From: Chloroflexota bacterium
Lineage (GTDB): Bacteria > Chloroflexota > Anaerolineae > Aggregatilineales > Phototrophicaceae
NCBI GenBank assembly: GCA_028875245.1
Contig: JAPPEU010000058.1
Span: 1 to 51,083 of the forward strand
Direction: 5' to 3'
DNA: 51,083 bases
The notes beneath the pieces were generated by a model. It made no database searches. It was not told where the DNA came from and worked only from the letters and a program-made list of their open reading frames with translations. A program made the translations under genes and the position numbers. Positions within the stretch are counted from its first letter, which is position 1, and the number at the start of each line of letters is the position of its first letter. Of this stretch, positions 1 through 7,997 are shown piece by piece.

Positions 1-364
1 TGAAGACGACATCATCGGCATCCAAGGCTTCGCCATCGGACCAGGCCGAACCTTCACGCAAGTTCAAGGTCCAGACATCGAGCGAATCGTTGCTGGACGC
101 GCCCGCCGCCAACCAAGGCATGACTTCGCCGGTTTCGTAGTTCAGGATGAACAGCGGCTCAAATACAGCTTGGCCCAAGCCGCCATTGCTAAGATTGTTG
201 GGCACGAAGGGATTGTAGTTGTCAAAGGCGGGCTGGGGGCCAACGCGACCGTCACGGTCGAAGATCGCGGTGTCTTCACGCGCGACATCCTGCGCCATAG
301 CCGTGAAGCTAAAGGACGCGACGACGACGGCGAGAAGAACGAAAAGTACGGTTCTTGCATTCAT
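1..364 (-). CDS. Family 5 extracellular solute-binding protein, N-terminal part
   Basis: The gene runs off the left edge, so only the first 121 residues are present. It begins MNARTVLFVLLAVVVASFSF, a Sec signal peptide ending near TAMAQD. The mature part has the conserved opening of family 5 (peptide/nickel/oligosaccharide) ABC binding proteins: FDNYNPFVPN, then QAVFEPLF, TLNLREG and WSDGEALDADDVVF. I chose the ATG at 364 because AGGAG lies about 9 nt upstream and only this frame gives a signal peptide; the ATG at 360 is in another frame. The protein would bind its ligand outside the membrane and deliver it to permeases beyond the window. It lies downstream of, and on the same strand as, the GntR/LacI-type regulator, so a regulatory link is plausible. 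Substrate is unknown. Confidence 0.85.
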   Translation of the reverse strand, partial: MNARTVLFVLLAVVVASFSFTAMAQDVAREDTAIFDRDGRVGPQPAFDNYNPFVPNNLSNGGLGQAVFEPLFILNYETGEVMPWLAAGASSNDSLDVWTLNLREGSAWSDGEALDADDVVF

Positions 365-423
365 GTGTTGTACTCCTACAACTATTGAATAGGGTTTGCG
401 TTCGCCAACTCCGAAAATGGTTT

Positions 424-454
424 GTCATTCAGCGGCTGGCGCCTGCCGAATGAC
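424..454 (-). terminator. Strong hairpin between regulator and binding-protein gene
   Basis: GTCATTC at 424-430 pairs with GAATGAC at 448-454, and CGGC pairs with GCCG inside it, leaving a short GC-rich loop. On the minus strand it follows the regulator stop and precedes the binding-protein start. Only a weak T-rich run (ACCATTTTC) follows, so it may be an attenuating or mRNA-stabilising hairpin rather than a full terminator. Confidence 0.45.
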
Positions 455-522
455 GGGCGCGCTGGCGGCGCCCAGGTTGCCAAGCAAACTTGTTGAATTC
501 CCTCCGCTTCCGCCTCCTCTCC

Positions 523-1707
523 CTATGATTCGACCAAACTGTCGACGCCGATAAAAGGCGCCGCCGTAGACGCTCTGATGCTTAACTTTGTCGGCACGGC
601 ATAACTGCGGGGCGCCAAATCCTCACCGCTCAGCCGTTCCAGCAGCATCTGCGAAGCCACCTTGCCCAACTCGTAGGCATCCTGCGTCGCCGTCGTCAGC
701 GGCACGCCGATATGCGATGCCAGGCTGATATCGTCAAAGCCGACAACGGACACATCATCCGGCACGCCATAACCCATGTTGCGCAAGGCGCTTATCGTCA
801 CGATGGCGAGAATATCGTTGACGCAGACAATCGCCGTCGGCATGGGGCCCTCGGCGTCGGTCAAACTCTCTACCTGCTGGATGACATCCCGGCTGCCTGA
901 GCCGACCAGGCTGTAAATATCGGTCTCGTGAAATTCGTGGCGTCCCGGCGCGCTGATCTTCCACGGCGCGTAAGCGAATAGGCCGCGTTCTTCAAGGGCG
1001 GTCATATAGCCGCGCCGCCTTTCATTGACGGGATGCAGGTCGTCAATATTCGGCATGAGCTGCACAATATGCCGATGCCCCAGCTCGACAAGATGGCAGA
1101 CCAGATCATAAGAACCGCCGAAGTTGTCGCTCGCGACATAATCCGCATGAATGCCGTCTATCAACCGATCCATGAAGACGATTGGAATTTCTTGCTCCGC
1201 AAATTCCGCCAGGATGGACAGCGTCTCATCCGTTGGTTTCGCATTCGCCCAGAGCATCAGCCCGGCCACCTCGTCATCAAGCAGCTGCCGCAGGATCCGC
1301 GCCTCGTCATCGCGATCTCTCGAATTGCTGAAAATCACTTGATAACCGGCGGAACGCAGCTCCGTCTGGGCGCTGCTGAGGATATTGGTATGGATTTCAT
1401 TGTGGAAACTGCAAGTGAGATAACCGATGGAGCGGTTCGCGCTATTCTCTCGCGGCTGATACATGACAAAGGTGCCGCGGCCGGCGCTTCGCTTTATCAA
1501 GCCTTCGACTTCGAGGCGCTGGGTGGCGATGCGCACGGTCGTGCGGCTGATATCCAAATGGCGGGCGAGCTGCATTTCAGTCGGGATGCGCTCCCCATAC
1601 CGCCAGCGGCCAGACACAATGAGCCGGCGCAACTGATTATGCAATTGCACATGCAGAGAAATGTAACTGTTGTGGTCAAGCCTGATCTTATCGAGTTTTT
1701 CCGGCAT
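523..1707 (-). CDS. GntR/LacI hybrid transcriptional regulator (AraR-type architecture)
   Basis: This 394-residue protein has two domains. Residues about 15-82 form a GntR winged helix (IPTEMQLARHLDISRTTVR, then GLIKRSAGRGTFV). Residues about 93-385 form a LacI/periplasmic-binding-type sugar sensor (SIGYLTCSFHNEIHTNIL, VGFDDISLASHIGVPLTT). This combination is that of Bacillus AraR, a repressor released by a sugar ligand. A 17-bp-spaced promoter and a 20-bp palindrome lie just upstream, so autoregulation is likely. No clear Shine-Dalgarno precedes the ATG, and the palindrome would overlap the transcription start. The transport gene downstream on the same strand is the nearest candidate target. 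The ligand cannot be read from sequence. Confidence 0.9.
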   Translation of the reverse strand: MPEKLDKIRLDHNSYISLHVQLHNQLRRLIVSGRWRYGERIPTEMQLARHLDISRTTVRIATQRLEVEGLIKRSAGRGTFVMYQPRENSANRSIGYLTCSFHNEIHTNILSSAQTELRSAGYQVIFSNSRDRDDEARILRQLLDDEVAGLMLWANAKPTDETLSILAEFAEQEIPIVFMDRLIDGIHADYVASDNFGGSYDLVCHLVELGHRHIVQLMPNIDDLHPVNERRRGYMTALEERGLFAYAPWKISAPGRHEFHETDIYSLVGSGSRDVIQQVESLTDAEGPMPTAIVCVNDILAIVTISALRNMGYGVPDDVSVVGFDDISLASHIGVPLTTATQDAYELGKVASQMLLERLSGEDLAPRSYAVPTKLSIRASTAAPFIGVDSLVES

Positions 1708-1743
1708 AAAAGTCTGGCGCTTGCGCTAAGAACAATTTTGAAA

Positions 1744-1763
1744 TGTACATAAATGTATGTACA
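1744..1763. promoter_or_regulatory. Palindromic operator upstream of the GntR/LacI regulator
   Basis: TGTACATAAATGTATGTACA is an inverted repeat with arms TGTACAT and ATGTACA around 6 bp. It lies 37-56 nt upstream of the regulator start, immediately downstream of a -10 box, so a bound protein would cover the transcription start. Its form resembles AraR operators (ATTTGTnCGTACAAAT). Autorepression is inferred. Confidence 0.65.
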
Positions 1764-1770
1764 ATGCGCG

Positions 1771-1799
1771 AATATAACACGGTCTTTCCCTGTATGCAA
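1771..1799 (-). promoter_or_regulatory. Sigma-70-type promoter of the GntR/LacI regulator
   Basis: On the minus strand TTGCAT (1794-1799) and TATATT (1771-1776) are separated by exactly 17 bp. The predicted start falls at the edge of the palindrome at 1744-1763. Confidence 0.6.
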
Positions 1800-1925
1800 T
1801 GGACGAATTTTGTCGGGGGTGGTGGAAATCTCTGTGTTCTCAGTAAGTGCAAGTAAGTCGCGCAAAAATGAACTACAGAGAGCGCAGAGAGCGCGGAGAA
1901 AGCCAAATAAGGTGTTTCCATTTTT

Positions 1926-1953
1926 CGGGCGTTTCAGCGAAACGCCCCTACAG
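1926..1953. repeat. Short palindromic repeat, GGGCGTTTC/GAAACGCCC type
   Basis: GGCGTTTC and GAAACGCC form a perfect 8-bp stem around AGC and are followed by CCTACAG. The 28-bp unit matches 14439-14466 at 27 of 28 positions. A looser relative is at 33967-33990. Confidence 0.75.
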
Positions 1954-1971
1954 ATTCCTATTTTTGCGGGT

Positions 1972-2005
1972 TCGTAATTTTGTGTGAGCCGAGTTGTCAC
2001 TCACG
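1972..2005. repeat. 34-bp dispersed repeat with a GTGAG/CTCAC stem
   Basis: Its reverse complement matches 43108-43141 at 31 of 34 positions (core ACAACTCGGCTCACA). Both copies sit beside a GGCG-type palindrome with a CTGTAGGG edge, so it seems to be part of a longer composite element. Confidence 0.65.
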
Positions 2006-2232
2006 AGGGACTGTGGTCAACAATTTGCGGTTCCCGTCATAAGGCTATCCCATAAACTCAGCGCGCATTCTCCCAAACTTGCTCATGTCAATTGCCGACT
2101 GCGAAATATCGCGCGTCAAATCCAGCGTTCAATGTGATAAAATCCGGGCTGCGCCTGCCATCGCCTCAAAGCCCGAGTGGCCGCGCAGGCATTCCGAACT
2201 CGACTCAAATCTAAGGGAAACGAACAAACGCC

Positions 2233-2757
2233 GTGGAAGCCAATCGCAGTCAAACAGGTTGCCTCAAGACATCGCTCATCATGATCGGGAGCGCGCTCAT
2301 CTTCATCGCTGCGATTGTCCTGATTGGCGATCTGAAGTGCGCCTATGATGTTGAGAATTGGTGGATGCCGCTCTACCCCAATGGCGAAACGGTCGATGTC
2401 GAATACGATTTCTTGCGGCCGCGGGCCTGGGGCACAACGACCTGGATAATGACTACCACCGATGATGTCGAGACAGTCAAGCAATTCTACCGAGACACGC
2501 GCCTGTTCACGCTGAAGAACAAGGCGCGTGGCATCGCCTGGGGAGAATCCAATGCGCTGTCGCTTGAACAGGCTGTTGAAGCGGCTGATACTCGCTTGAA
2601 TTCCCTCGTCAATGATTTTGAAAATGCGCCTGAAGCCGAGAAAGATGAGCGGGCAGCTGCTATTGAGCGCGAGGAAGCCTGGCGCGCAATGCTCTTTCAG
2701 CGGCTGGAAGCTGGCCATCGCAGCCGCATTATCCTGCTCAGCGTTTGCGGCATCTAG
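2233..2757 (+). CDS. Hypothetical single-pass membrane protein
   Basis: I do not recognise this 174-residue protein. Residues about 14-32 (TSLIMIGSALIFIAAIVLI) form one membrane helix near the N-terminus. The remainder looks soluble, with a charged helical stretch at about 110-150 (EQAVEAADTRLNSLVNDFEN). The region WWMPLYPNGETVDVEYDF with TTTWIMTTTDDVETVKQFY resembles small lipoprotein-like proteins of unknown role. Its start codon is GTG (2233), with no strong ribosome site. The gene ends 21 bp before the sugar isomerase gene on the same strand, so the two may be cotranscribed. Confidence 0.55.
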   Translation: MEANRSQTGCLKTSLIMIGSALIFIAAIVLIGDLKCAYDVENWWMPLYPNGETVDVEYDFLRPRAWGTTTWIMTTTDDVETVKQFYRDTRLFTLKNKARGIAWGESNALSLEQAVEAADTRLNSLVNDFENAPEAEKDERAAAIEREEAWRAMLFQRLEAGHRSRIILLSVCGI

Positions 2758-2778
2758 CTGACGCGCCGGAATATAGCC

Positions 2779-3678
2779 ATGAAAATAGCCGCTTTTCCCA
2801 AGTGTTATCTCGATGACATCGCCGGCGACCGCAGGATGTCCGTGTTTGACTGGATAAACATGGCGCGGACGCTCGACGCCGACGGCCTCGAAATGTACGA
2901 GGGTTTCTTCACCAGTCTCGCTGACGATTATCTGGCGCGCGTACGCGATGCCATTGCCGGCGCCGGCTTCGAGATGCCGATGCTCTGCTGCTCGCCGGAT
3001 TTTACCCACCCCGACGCCGATCAACGGAAGCGCGCGGTCGAGCGCGAGGCGGAGATGATCCGCGTCACCCGGTTCCTGGGCGGCGAGGGCGCTGTATGCC
3101 GTGTACTGAGCGGGCAGCGCTACCCGGAAGTCAGCCGCGAGCAAGGCATCGAGTGGGTGGTCGAGTGCATTGAGGCGGTCCTGCCGGCCGCGCGTGAACA
3201 GGGCGTCATCCTAGGTCTGGAAAACCACTACAAAGACGGCTTCTGGATCTATCCCGAATTCGCCCAGAAGATGGATGTATTCCTCGCCTTGCTCGACGCC
3301 ATCCCCGAACGCGAATATTTCGGCGTGCAGTACGACCCGTCCAACGCCATCGTCGCCGGCGACGACCCTATTGAGCTGCTGCGGGCCGTGGCCGACCGCG
3401 TCGTCAGCGTGCATGCCAGCGACCGCTTCCTTTCTCCCGGCGCTTCCCTGGAAGACCTGCGCCGCAGCGACGGCTCAGTCGGTTATTCCGATGCGCTGCA
3501 GCACGGGGTGACCGGCCGCGGACTGAACGACTACGATACGATCTTCCAAATTCTGCGCGATGTCGGCTACAAGGGCTGGATCAGCATTGAAGACGGCATG
3601 AATGGCATGGAAGAGATGCAGGCATCGCTCGAATTCCTGCATCGTATGCGCCGGAAGTATTTCGCTCACCCAACATGA
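2779..3678 (+). CDS. Sugar phosphate isomerase/epimerase family TIM-barrel protein
   Basis: The 299-residue length and the pattern fit the xylose-isomerase-like TIM barrel family (AP endonuclease 2 fold). Metal-ligand strands are visible: GLENHYKDG near residue 150, YFGVQYDPSNAIVAGDDP near 180, VVSVHASDR near 210, and GWISIEDGMNG near 275. Such enzymes isomerise or epimerise sugars or inositol derivatives in the cytoplasm using a divalent metal. The gene precedes a Uma2 gene, a zinc alcohol dehydrogenase and a hexulose-phosphate synthase-like gene, all on the plus strand, which suggests a sugar or polyol breakdown set. Exact substrate is not deducible. Confidence 0.85.
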   Translation: MKIAAFPKCYLDDIAGDRRMSVFDWINMARTLDADGLEMYEGFFTSLADDYLARVRDAIAGAGFEMPMLCCSPDFTHPDADQRKRAVEREAEMIRVTRFLGGEGAVCRVLSGQRYPEVSREQGIEWVVECIEAVLPAAREQGVILGLENHYKDGFWIYPEFAQKMDVFLALLDAIPEREYFGVQYDPSNAIVAGDDPIELLRAVADRVVSVHASDRFLSPGASLEDLRRSDGSVGYSDALQHGVTGRGLNDYDTIFQILRDVGYKGWISIEDGMNGMEEMQASLEFLHRMRRKYFAHPT

Positions 3679-3742
3679 TAATTCCAAGGGCGATCTTTCA
3701 AGTCGCCCCACCGCGCCCAGCATGCGTAACATCGGCGACCTG

Positions 3743-3751
3743 TGCTATACT
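3743..3751 (+). promoter_or_regulatory. Extended -10 promoter for the Uma2 gene at 3785
   Basis: TGCTATACT is an extended -10 element (TGn plus TATACT) 33 nt upstream of the ATG. No good -35 is visible at 17 bp, as is usual for extended -10 promoters. It suggests this Uma2 gene is transcribed on its own. Confidence 0.45.
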
Positions 3752-3784
3752 CAACGTCCATTAGCATAGAGAGACTAAAAATCG

Positions 3785-4360
3785 ATGGCAATCCAAGAAA
3801 AACTTTACACCGTCGACAATGTCTGGGAACTCTCACACCGACCGGAAAACCATGACAAGTATTTCTATCTCATTGATGGGGAGTTGTATTGGGATATGCC
3901 ACCAGGTGGAGAACATGGAAATCTAGCATTTGAAATCGGGTATCACTTGCGGGTATTCCTCGAACAGCATGACTTAGGCAAAGGCACAGTGGAGACAGGC
4001 TATTATCCGCCGGATGACCGGAACACGCTGCTCGCGCCGGATGTCGCCTTCATCAGCAAATCAAGGGCGCCACAGCCCTTCCCCAATAAATTCGTGCCAG
4101 CCATGCCGGATTTGGCGGTCGAGATCCTTTCCCCCACAGATTCGCTCGCTGAAGTTCGCCGCAAAGCTGTTGTCTACCTCGCCAATGGCACTAGGCTGGT
4201 ATGGATAGTATTGCCAGCGGAAAAGGGCGTGGACGTTTGCCGCGCCAGCGAGGGCGATGGATTGAATATCGAATTTGTCGGTCTTGACGGCAGTTTGTCC
4301 GGAGAGACGATTCTGCCCGGCTTTGAACTCGAACTCAAGCTGCTCTTCCCCGAATCTTGA
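3785..4360 (+). CDS. Uma2 family (DUF820) restriction endonuclease-like protein
   Basis: This 191-residue protein has the Uma2/DUF820 pattern, a PD-(D/E)XK-type nuclease fold. It opens MAIQEKLYTVDNVWELS, then YLIDGELYWDMPPGGEHG, the acidic pair APDVAFI and PDLAVEILSPTD, and a RRKAVVYLANGTRLVWIV helix/strand end. It belongs to the same subfamily as the genes at 26207 and 26924, which share the MAIQE-LYTVD start. Uma2 genes are abundant in cyanobacteria and Chloroflexota. Their role is unsettled, and they are often linked to mobile elements. No cognate methylase is adjacent. Confidence 0.9.
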   Translation: MAIQEKLYTVDNVWELSHRPENHDKYFYLIDGELYWDMPPGGEHGNLAFEIGYHLRVFLEQHDLGKGTVETGYYPPDDRNTLLAPDVAFISKSRAPQPFPNKFVPAMPDLAVEILSPTDSLAEVRRKAVVYLANGTRLVWIVLPAEKGVDVCRASEGDGLNIEFVGLDGSLSGETILPGFELELKLLFPES

Positions 4361-4462
4361 GCGCGCCGCAATAAACCGATTCAGAAGCCAACCCGGAGCC
4401 AAGTCGAATATCAATTGCGGGCGATCCGGCGGGCCGCCCGCGAAACTCGCAAGGACTACATT

Positions 4463-5536
4463 ATGGACGCGCTCATAAAATACGGACGCCAGGACAAAAA
4501 TGTCGAACTGCGCGATATCCCGCAGCCGCCCGACCCCAAACCGGGCGATGTCGTCGTGGAAGTCCGCGCCGCTGGCGTCTGCGGCAGCGATATCCACATG
4601 TGGCGGAATCATCAGAGTTGGGCGATCACCCTGCCACTCGTGCTGGGTCACGAATTCTGCGGGACGGTCGCTGCCCTCGGCGCGGGCGTGGAAAACTTCT
4701 CAGTGGGCGACCGCGTCGCCGTTGAAACGGCGGCCGAAGTCTGCGGCAGCTGCGCCTACTGTCATGCCGGCGATTACAACCAATGTCCGCACCGCCTTGG
4801 ATATGGCGCGCTCATCGACGGCGCCTTCACCCAATTCGTGACCGCGCGCGAGGCGATCCTGCATCACATCCCGGAAAATGTGTCTTTTGAGCAGGCGTCG
4901 CTGACCGAGCCAATCTGCGTCGCCTACAACGCCCTCGTCGAGAAAACGCCCGTTGTGCGTCCGGGCGATACCGTCGTGATTCAAGGTCCCGGACCCATCG
5001 GCATGATGGCCCTCTTCATCGCCAAACTGCGCGGCGCCGGCGAGATCATCATGCTCGGCACCAAAGTCGACCGGCAACGCCTGGCTGTCGCCGCCGATAT
5101 CGGCGCGACCCAGACGCTCAATATTGACGAGCACGACCCGCTGGAGCTGGTGCGCTCGCTCGGCGATGGCCACGGCGCCGACCTGATCGTCGATTGCAGC
5201 GGCGCCAGCATCGCCCTGAAATCGGCCATGGACATGGTCCGCCCCAACGGCATCATCACCAAAATCGGCTGGGGGCCGCAGCCGATGGACTTCAACCTCG
5301 ACCCGCTGGTGCAAAAGGCGGTGACGCTCCAAGGCTGCTTCAGCCACTTGTACTCGACCTGGGAGCGGGCGCTGGCGCTACTCTCCAGCGGCCAGATCGA
5401 CCTGAGTCCCATCATCGGCGGCGTCTACGGACTCGGCGATTGGGAAGAAGCCTTCGAAGAAATGGAAGCCGGCGTCAACGTCAAGTCGGTTCTGCTGCCC
5501 GTAGACCCCTCAGCCCATAAAGAGGGAGGGGCCTAA
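4463..5536 (+). CDS. Zinc-dependent medium-chain alcohol/polyol dehydrogenase
   Basis: The protein has 357 residues from the ATG at 4463, chosen over an upstream in-frame start at 4415 because AAGGA lies 7 nt before it and the family begins here. Catalytic zinc ligands are C40 (GVCGSDIH) and H63-E64 (GHEFCG). Structural zinc cysteines are C95, C98, C101 and C109 (VCGSCAYCHAGDYNQC). The nucleotide-binding loop is IQGPGPIGMMA. It would oxidise a secondary alcohol or polyol with NAD(P) in the cytoplasm, as sorbitol or threonine dehydrogenases do. The hexulose-phosphate synthase-like gene follows 67 bp downstream, suggesting one pathway. Confidence 0.88.
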   Translation: MDALIKYGRQDKNVELRDIPQPPDPKPGDVVVEVRAAGVCGSDIHMWRNHQSWAITLPLVLGHEFCGTVAALGAGVENFSVGDRVAVETAAEVCGSCAYCHAGDYNQCPHRLGYGALIDGAFTQFVTAREAILHHIPENVSFEQASLTEPICVAYNALVEKTPVVRPGDTVVIQGPGPIGMMALFIAKLRGAGEIIMLGTKVDRQRLAVAADIGATQTLNIDEHDPLELVRSLGDGHGADLIVDCSGASIALKSAMDMVRPNGIITKIGWGPQPMDFNLDPLVQKAVTLQGCFSHLYSTWERALALLSSGQIDLSPIIGGVYGLGDWEEAFEEMEAGVNVKSVLLPVDPSAHKEGGA

Positions 5537-5558
5537 AGATCGCTAATTTGCACGGATT

Positions 5559-5600
5559 CTCCCCTTCCCTCATTTTGGGGGAAGGGCTAGGGATGGGGGC
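5559..5600 (+). repeat. C-rich/G-rich palindromic repeat placed at a ribosome-binding position
   Basis: CTCCCCTTCCCTCATTTTGG pairs with the GGGGGAAGGG that follows and ends in CTAGGGATGGGG. The next gene starts 4 nt later, so the element's G-rich tail is the only candidate ribosome-binding site. The same element, in the same orientation relative to the gene, precedes the starts at 33447 and 49858. Confidence 0.65.
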
Positions 5601-5603
5601 GCC

Positions 5604-6272
5604 ATGAAGGCCAAAATTCAAATCTCAATTGATGTCATCGACCTCGACGAAGCGCTCGACCTCGCCCGCGCCTCGGTGAAGGCCGGCGTCGACTGGCTGG
5701 AAGTTGGCACCCCGCTGCTGCTCGCCGAGGGCCTGCATGCCGTGCGCGCCTTCCGCAGCAACTTCCCCGACACGCCCATCGTCGTCGACCTCAAGACGAT
5801 GGATGGCGCCGGGCTGGAAGCCGAGATGATGTTCAAAGCCGGCGGCGATATGGTCGTCGTGATGGGCCAGGCGCATGACGCCAGCATCATCGAGCAGGTC
5901 AAAATGGCGCGGCGCTACGGCAAGCAAGTGATGTGCGATGTCATGCTCTGCCCCGACAAACCGGGCCGCGCGCGGGGGGCGCAGGACATGGGCGTCGATT
6001 TCATCATCGTGCACACCGGCTTCGACGAGCGCAATATGATCCCGGGCCTCAGCCCGCTTGACGACCTGGAAGACGTGCTGGCCGCGGTCGATATCCCCGT
6101 GCAGGCCGTCGGCGGCTTGAGCGTCCCCCAAGCGATACAAACGCTGGCGCTGGGCGCGGAGATCGTCGTCTTCGGCGCGCCGCTCGTCATCAGTGGCCAG
6201 GAGTTCAAAGCGGCCGACCCAAATTTCGACCGCCAATTGCGCGAGATTGTTAAATCTGTGCGCGAGGCTTAA
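5604..6272 (+). CDS. 3-hexulose-6-phosphate synthase / 3-keto-L-gulonate-6-phosphate decarboxylase family
   Basis: The 222-residue protein has the orotidine-monophosphate-decarboxylase-like barrel. Residues 62-67 (DLKTMD) are the DxKxxD active-site motif that binds magnesium and the enediolate. VEVGTPLL-type (WLEVGTPLL) and IIVHTGFDER strands and the phosphate-binding AVGGLSVPQA also match. The family either fixes formaldehyde onto ribulose 5-phosphate or decarboxylates keto-gulonate phosphate. No isomerase (HPI) gene is adjacent, so I cannot choose between the two. The gene directly follows the polyol dehydrogenase and takes its ribosome site from a palindromic repeat. Confidence 0.85.
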   Translation: MKAKIQISIDVIDLDEALDLARASVKAGVDWLEVGTPLLLAEGLHAVRAFRSNFPDTPIVVDLKTMDGAGLEAEMMFKAGGDMVVVMGQAHDASIIEQVKMARRYGKQVMCDVMLCPDKPGRARGAQDMGVDFIIVHTGFDERNMIPGLSPLDDLEDVLAAVDIPVQAVGGLSVPQAIQTLALGAEIVVFGAPLVISGQEFKAADPNFDRQLREIVKSVREA

Positions 6273-6350
6273 AGCAATTCGTAGCTTTCCCCCGCTCATG
6301 GTGTTTCAACATGCGCGGGTTTGTGAAATATTTCGCATTGTCGCCTGCTA

Positions 6351-6379
6351 TTGAGCGACGGCGACTGTTCGCGTATACT
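6351..6379 (+). promoter_or_regulatory. Promoter upstream of the first acyl-CoA dehydrogenase
   Basis: TTGAGC (6351-6356) and TATACT (6374-6379) are separated by 17 bp. The start codon is 41 nt downstream of the -10, so this should drive the acyl-CoA dehydrogenase-FRG-acyl-CoA dehydrogenase group. Confidence 0.55.
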
Positions 6380-6420
6380 GCGCTGCTTGAGTAGCGAACT
6401 GACCTATTGGACCGTCGAGC

Positions 6421-7983
6421 ATGTATATAAACGACCCGGATTTCGGCGCCATCGTCGACTTCGACCAGTTGCGGGGGTCGATCCTGCATCTTTACAACGC
6501 GCTCCTGCCTGATTTTGACATGCACAAGTCGCTCCAAGTCGGCGCCGAGCTCTACGGCGATGAACCCGATGTCATGATCGCGGCCGGCGCCAGCATGCTC
6601 GCCTGGATGACCATCATCGCGGCCGGCGAAGACGACATCGCCGAGGAGCTCAAAGACAGCCTCTTCACCCTCGGCTGGACGGAAGAGGAAATCGGCTCCG
6701 ACCTGCTCAGCGCCAGCACCATCGCCAGCCCGCTCCACGACGACCCCGCTTGCGTCGATTATCATCTCAAGGGCCGCAAGTGGCTGATCAACAATTCTTA
6801 CCACGCCGATTATCATACGATCGTCGCCAAGACCGACCCCGACTCCAGCGGACCGCGCTCGCTCTCGATCTTCCTCGTGCCCCAAAGCAGCTGCAAGAAT
6901 TGGCAGCGGCTGGAGACGCACGTCCTGCGGCGCATGGTCTTGACCAGCTTCGACATTGACGGGCCGGGCCGCCTGCTCGGCAAGGTCGGGCATGGCCTGC
7001 AGATCCTGCAGCGCATGGCTATGCCCAGCAAATACCAATGCGCCTATGTCGGCATCAACCTGCTCAACGAAGCGATTCCCGCCAGCATCGAGCACCTCTC
7101 CAAGAAACGCATCTTCAACGAGAATCCCATCAATTTCAGCAATGTGCTGCGGCAGATGTACAACATCGTCATGGGCGCGGCTGTGCTCAACTTCATCTAT
7201 TATCGCGCGCTGGCGTTGAGCGCGAGCAACTTCCTGCAGTTCCACGGCGTCATGCTCAAATCCTGGCTGCTGCTGCGCGCCAACGAACTGCTGGGGCAGA
7301 ACTTGCTGGTGACCGGCTCAAAGGGATTTCTGGCCGAATCGGTCATCGGGCGCAACGCCATCGACTCCTTCGTCCTGCCCGTCTTTGATGGCCATTACAC
7401 CATCAACACCTTGATGACCGCCAAGCACGCCAAACGTTACCTGGGGGCGACGCGCCGCGCTGATGTGGACGAGCGCATGGCGACCCTGCGCTTCGGCCTC
7501 GCCGGCTCATCCGGCGCGGACCAAATTCGCGCCCACTCGCGCAAGCTGCGCAATCCCGATTTCTTCGACTATGCCCAATACATCGAAGACCTCGAGCTGC
7601 CGATCGATCTCGACGCCCGCCGCCTCGTCAAGCGGATGAAGTCCCTGGCCGACGAGCTGAACGAGCGCGACCTGAGCACCGACCCGGAACACCGCTACAA
7701 GCTCGGCACGATGCTGCACTGGATGGAGGCCCTGCTGGCCGCCTGCGAAATGTGGAAAGCGACCGACGAAGACGAATACCTCAATGCCGTGACCATGCAG
7801 TACAACGCCTTCGTCAATCAGTTCAATTCCGTAATCAGCGAGAGTGCCTTGCGGACGGACTTCCTCCCGCTCATGCGCCAGCGGCCACTGGGCTGCTTCG
7901 GCGAACCGCGCGAATTCCTGCTGCGTCTATACAGCCGCGCCCAGCAATTTTCGGCGCCGCGCGAGGCGGCCGTGGCGAAGTAG
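6421..7983 (+). CDS. Acyl-CoA dehydrogenase family protein (paralogue 1)
   Basis: The 520-residue flavoprotein has the acyl-CoA dehydrogenase/AidB-like layout. An N-terminal helical part is followed by the middle beta domain with GWTEEEIGSDLLSA (the TE-x-GSD FAD motif) and LKGRKWLINNSYHADY. The C-terminal helices contain PINFSNVLRQMYNIVMGAA and VTGSKGFLAES. Where most members have the catalytic glutamate (YEGT), this one has FDGHYT, with D323. It is longer than typical short-chain enzymes. A close paralogue follows at 8885. Role: probably FAD-dependent oxidation of an acyl or related substrate, passing electrons to ETF; substrate unknown. Confidence 0.82.
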   Translation: MYINDPDFGAIVDFDQLRGSILHLYNALLPDFDMHKSLQVGAELYGDEPDVMIAAGASMLAWMTIIAAGEDDIAEELKDSLFTLGWTEEEIGSDLLSASTIASPLHDDPACVDYHLKGRKWLINNSYHADYHTIVAKTDPDSSGPRSLSIFLVPQSSCKNWQRLETHVLRRMVLTSFDIDGPGRLLGKVGHGLQILQRMAMPSKYQCAYVGINLLNEAIPASIEHLSKKRIFNENPINFSNVLRQMYNIVMGAAVLNFIYYRALALSASNFLQFHGVMLKSWLLLRANELLGQNLLVTGSKGFLAESVIGRNAIDSFVLPVFDGHYTINTLMTAKHAKRYLGATRRADVDERMATLRFGLAGSSGADQIRAHSRKLRNPDFFDYAQYIEDLELPIDLDARRLVKRMKSLADELNERDLSTDPEHRYKLGTMLHWMEALLAACEMWKATDEDEYLNAVTMQYNAFVNQFNSVISESALRTDFLPLMRQRPLGCFGEPREFLLRLYSRAQQFSAPREAAVAK

Positions 7984-7997
7984 GGGGTAATATAGCC

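Larger units (their letters stand above)
1708..2232. other. Long non-coding gap with promoter, operator and two repeats
   Basis: This 525-bp gap holds the regulator promoter and operator at its left end, a trace of a 'cacagag'-type degenerate repeat near 1872-1902, and the palindromic repeats at 1926-1953 and 1972-2005. From about 2006 to 2232 I see no convincing gene or signal. Confidence 0.6.

Noticed and set aside
2116..3144. A 342-codon open frame on the minus strand
   Set aside because: It overlaps both the small membrane protein and the sugar isomerase genes in antisense. The isomerase has clear family motifs, so this is a shadow.
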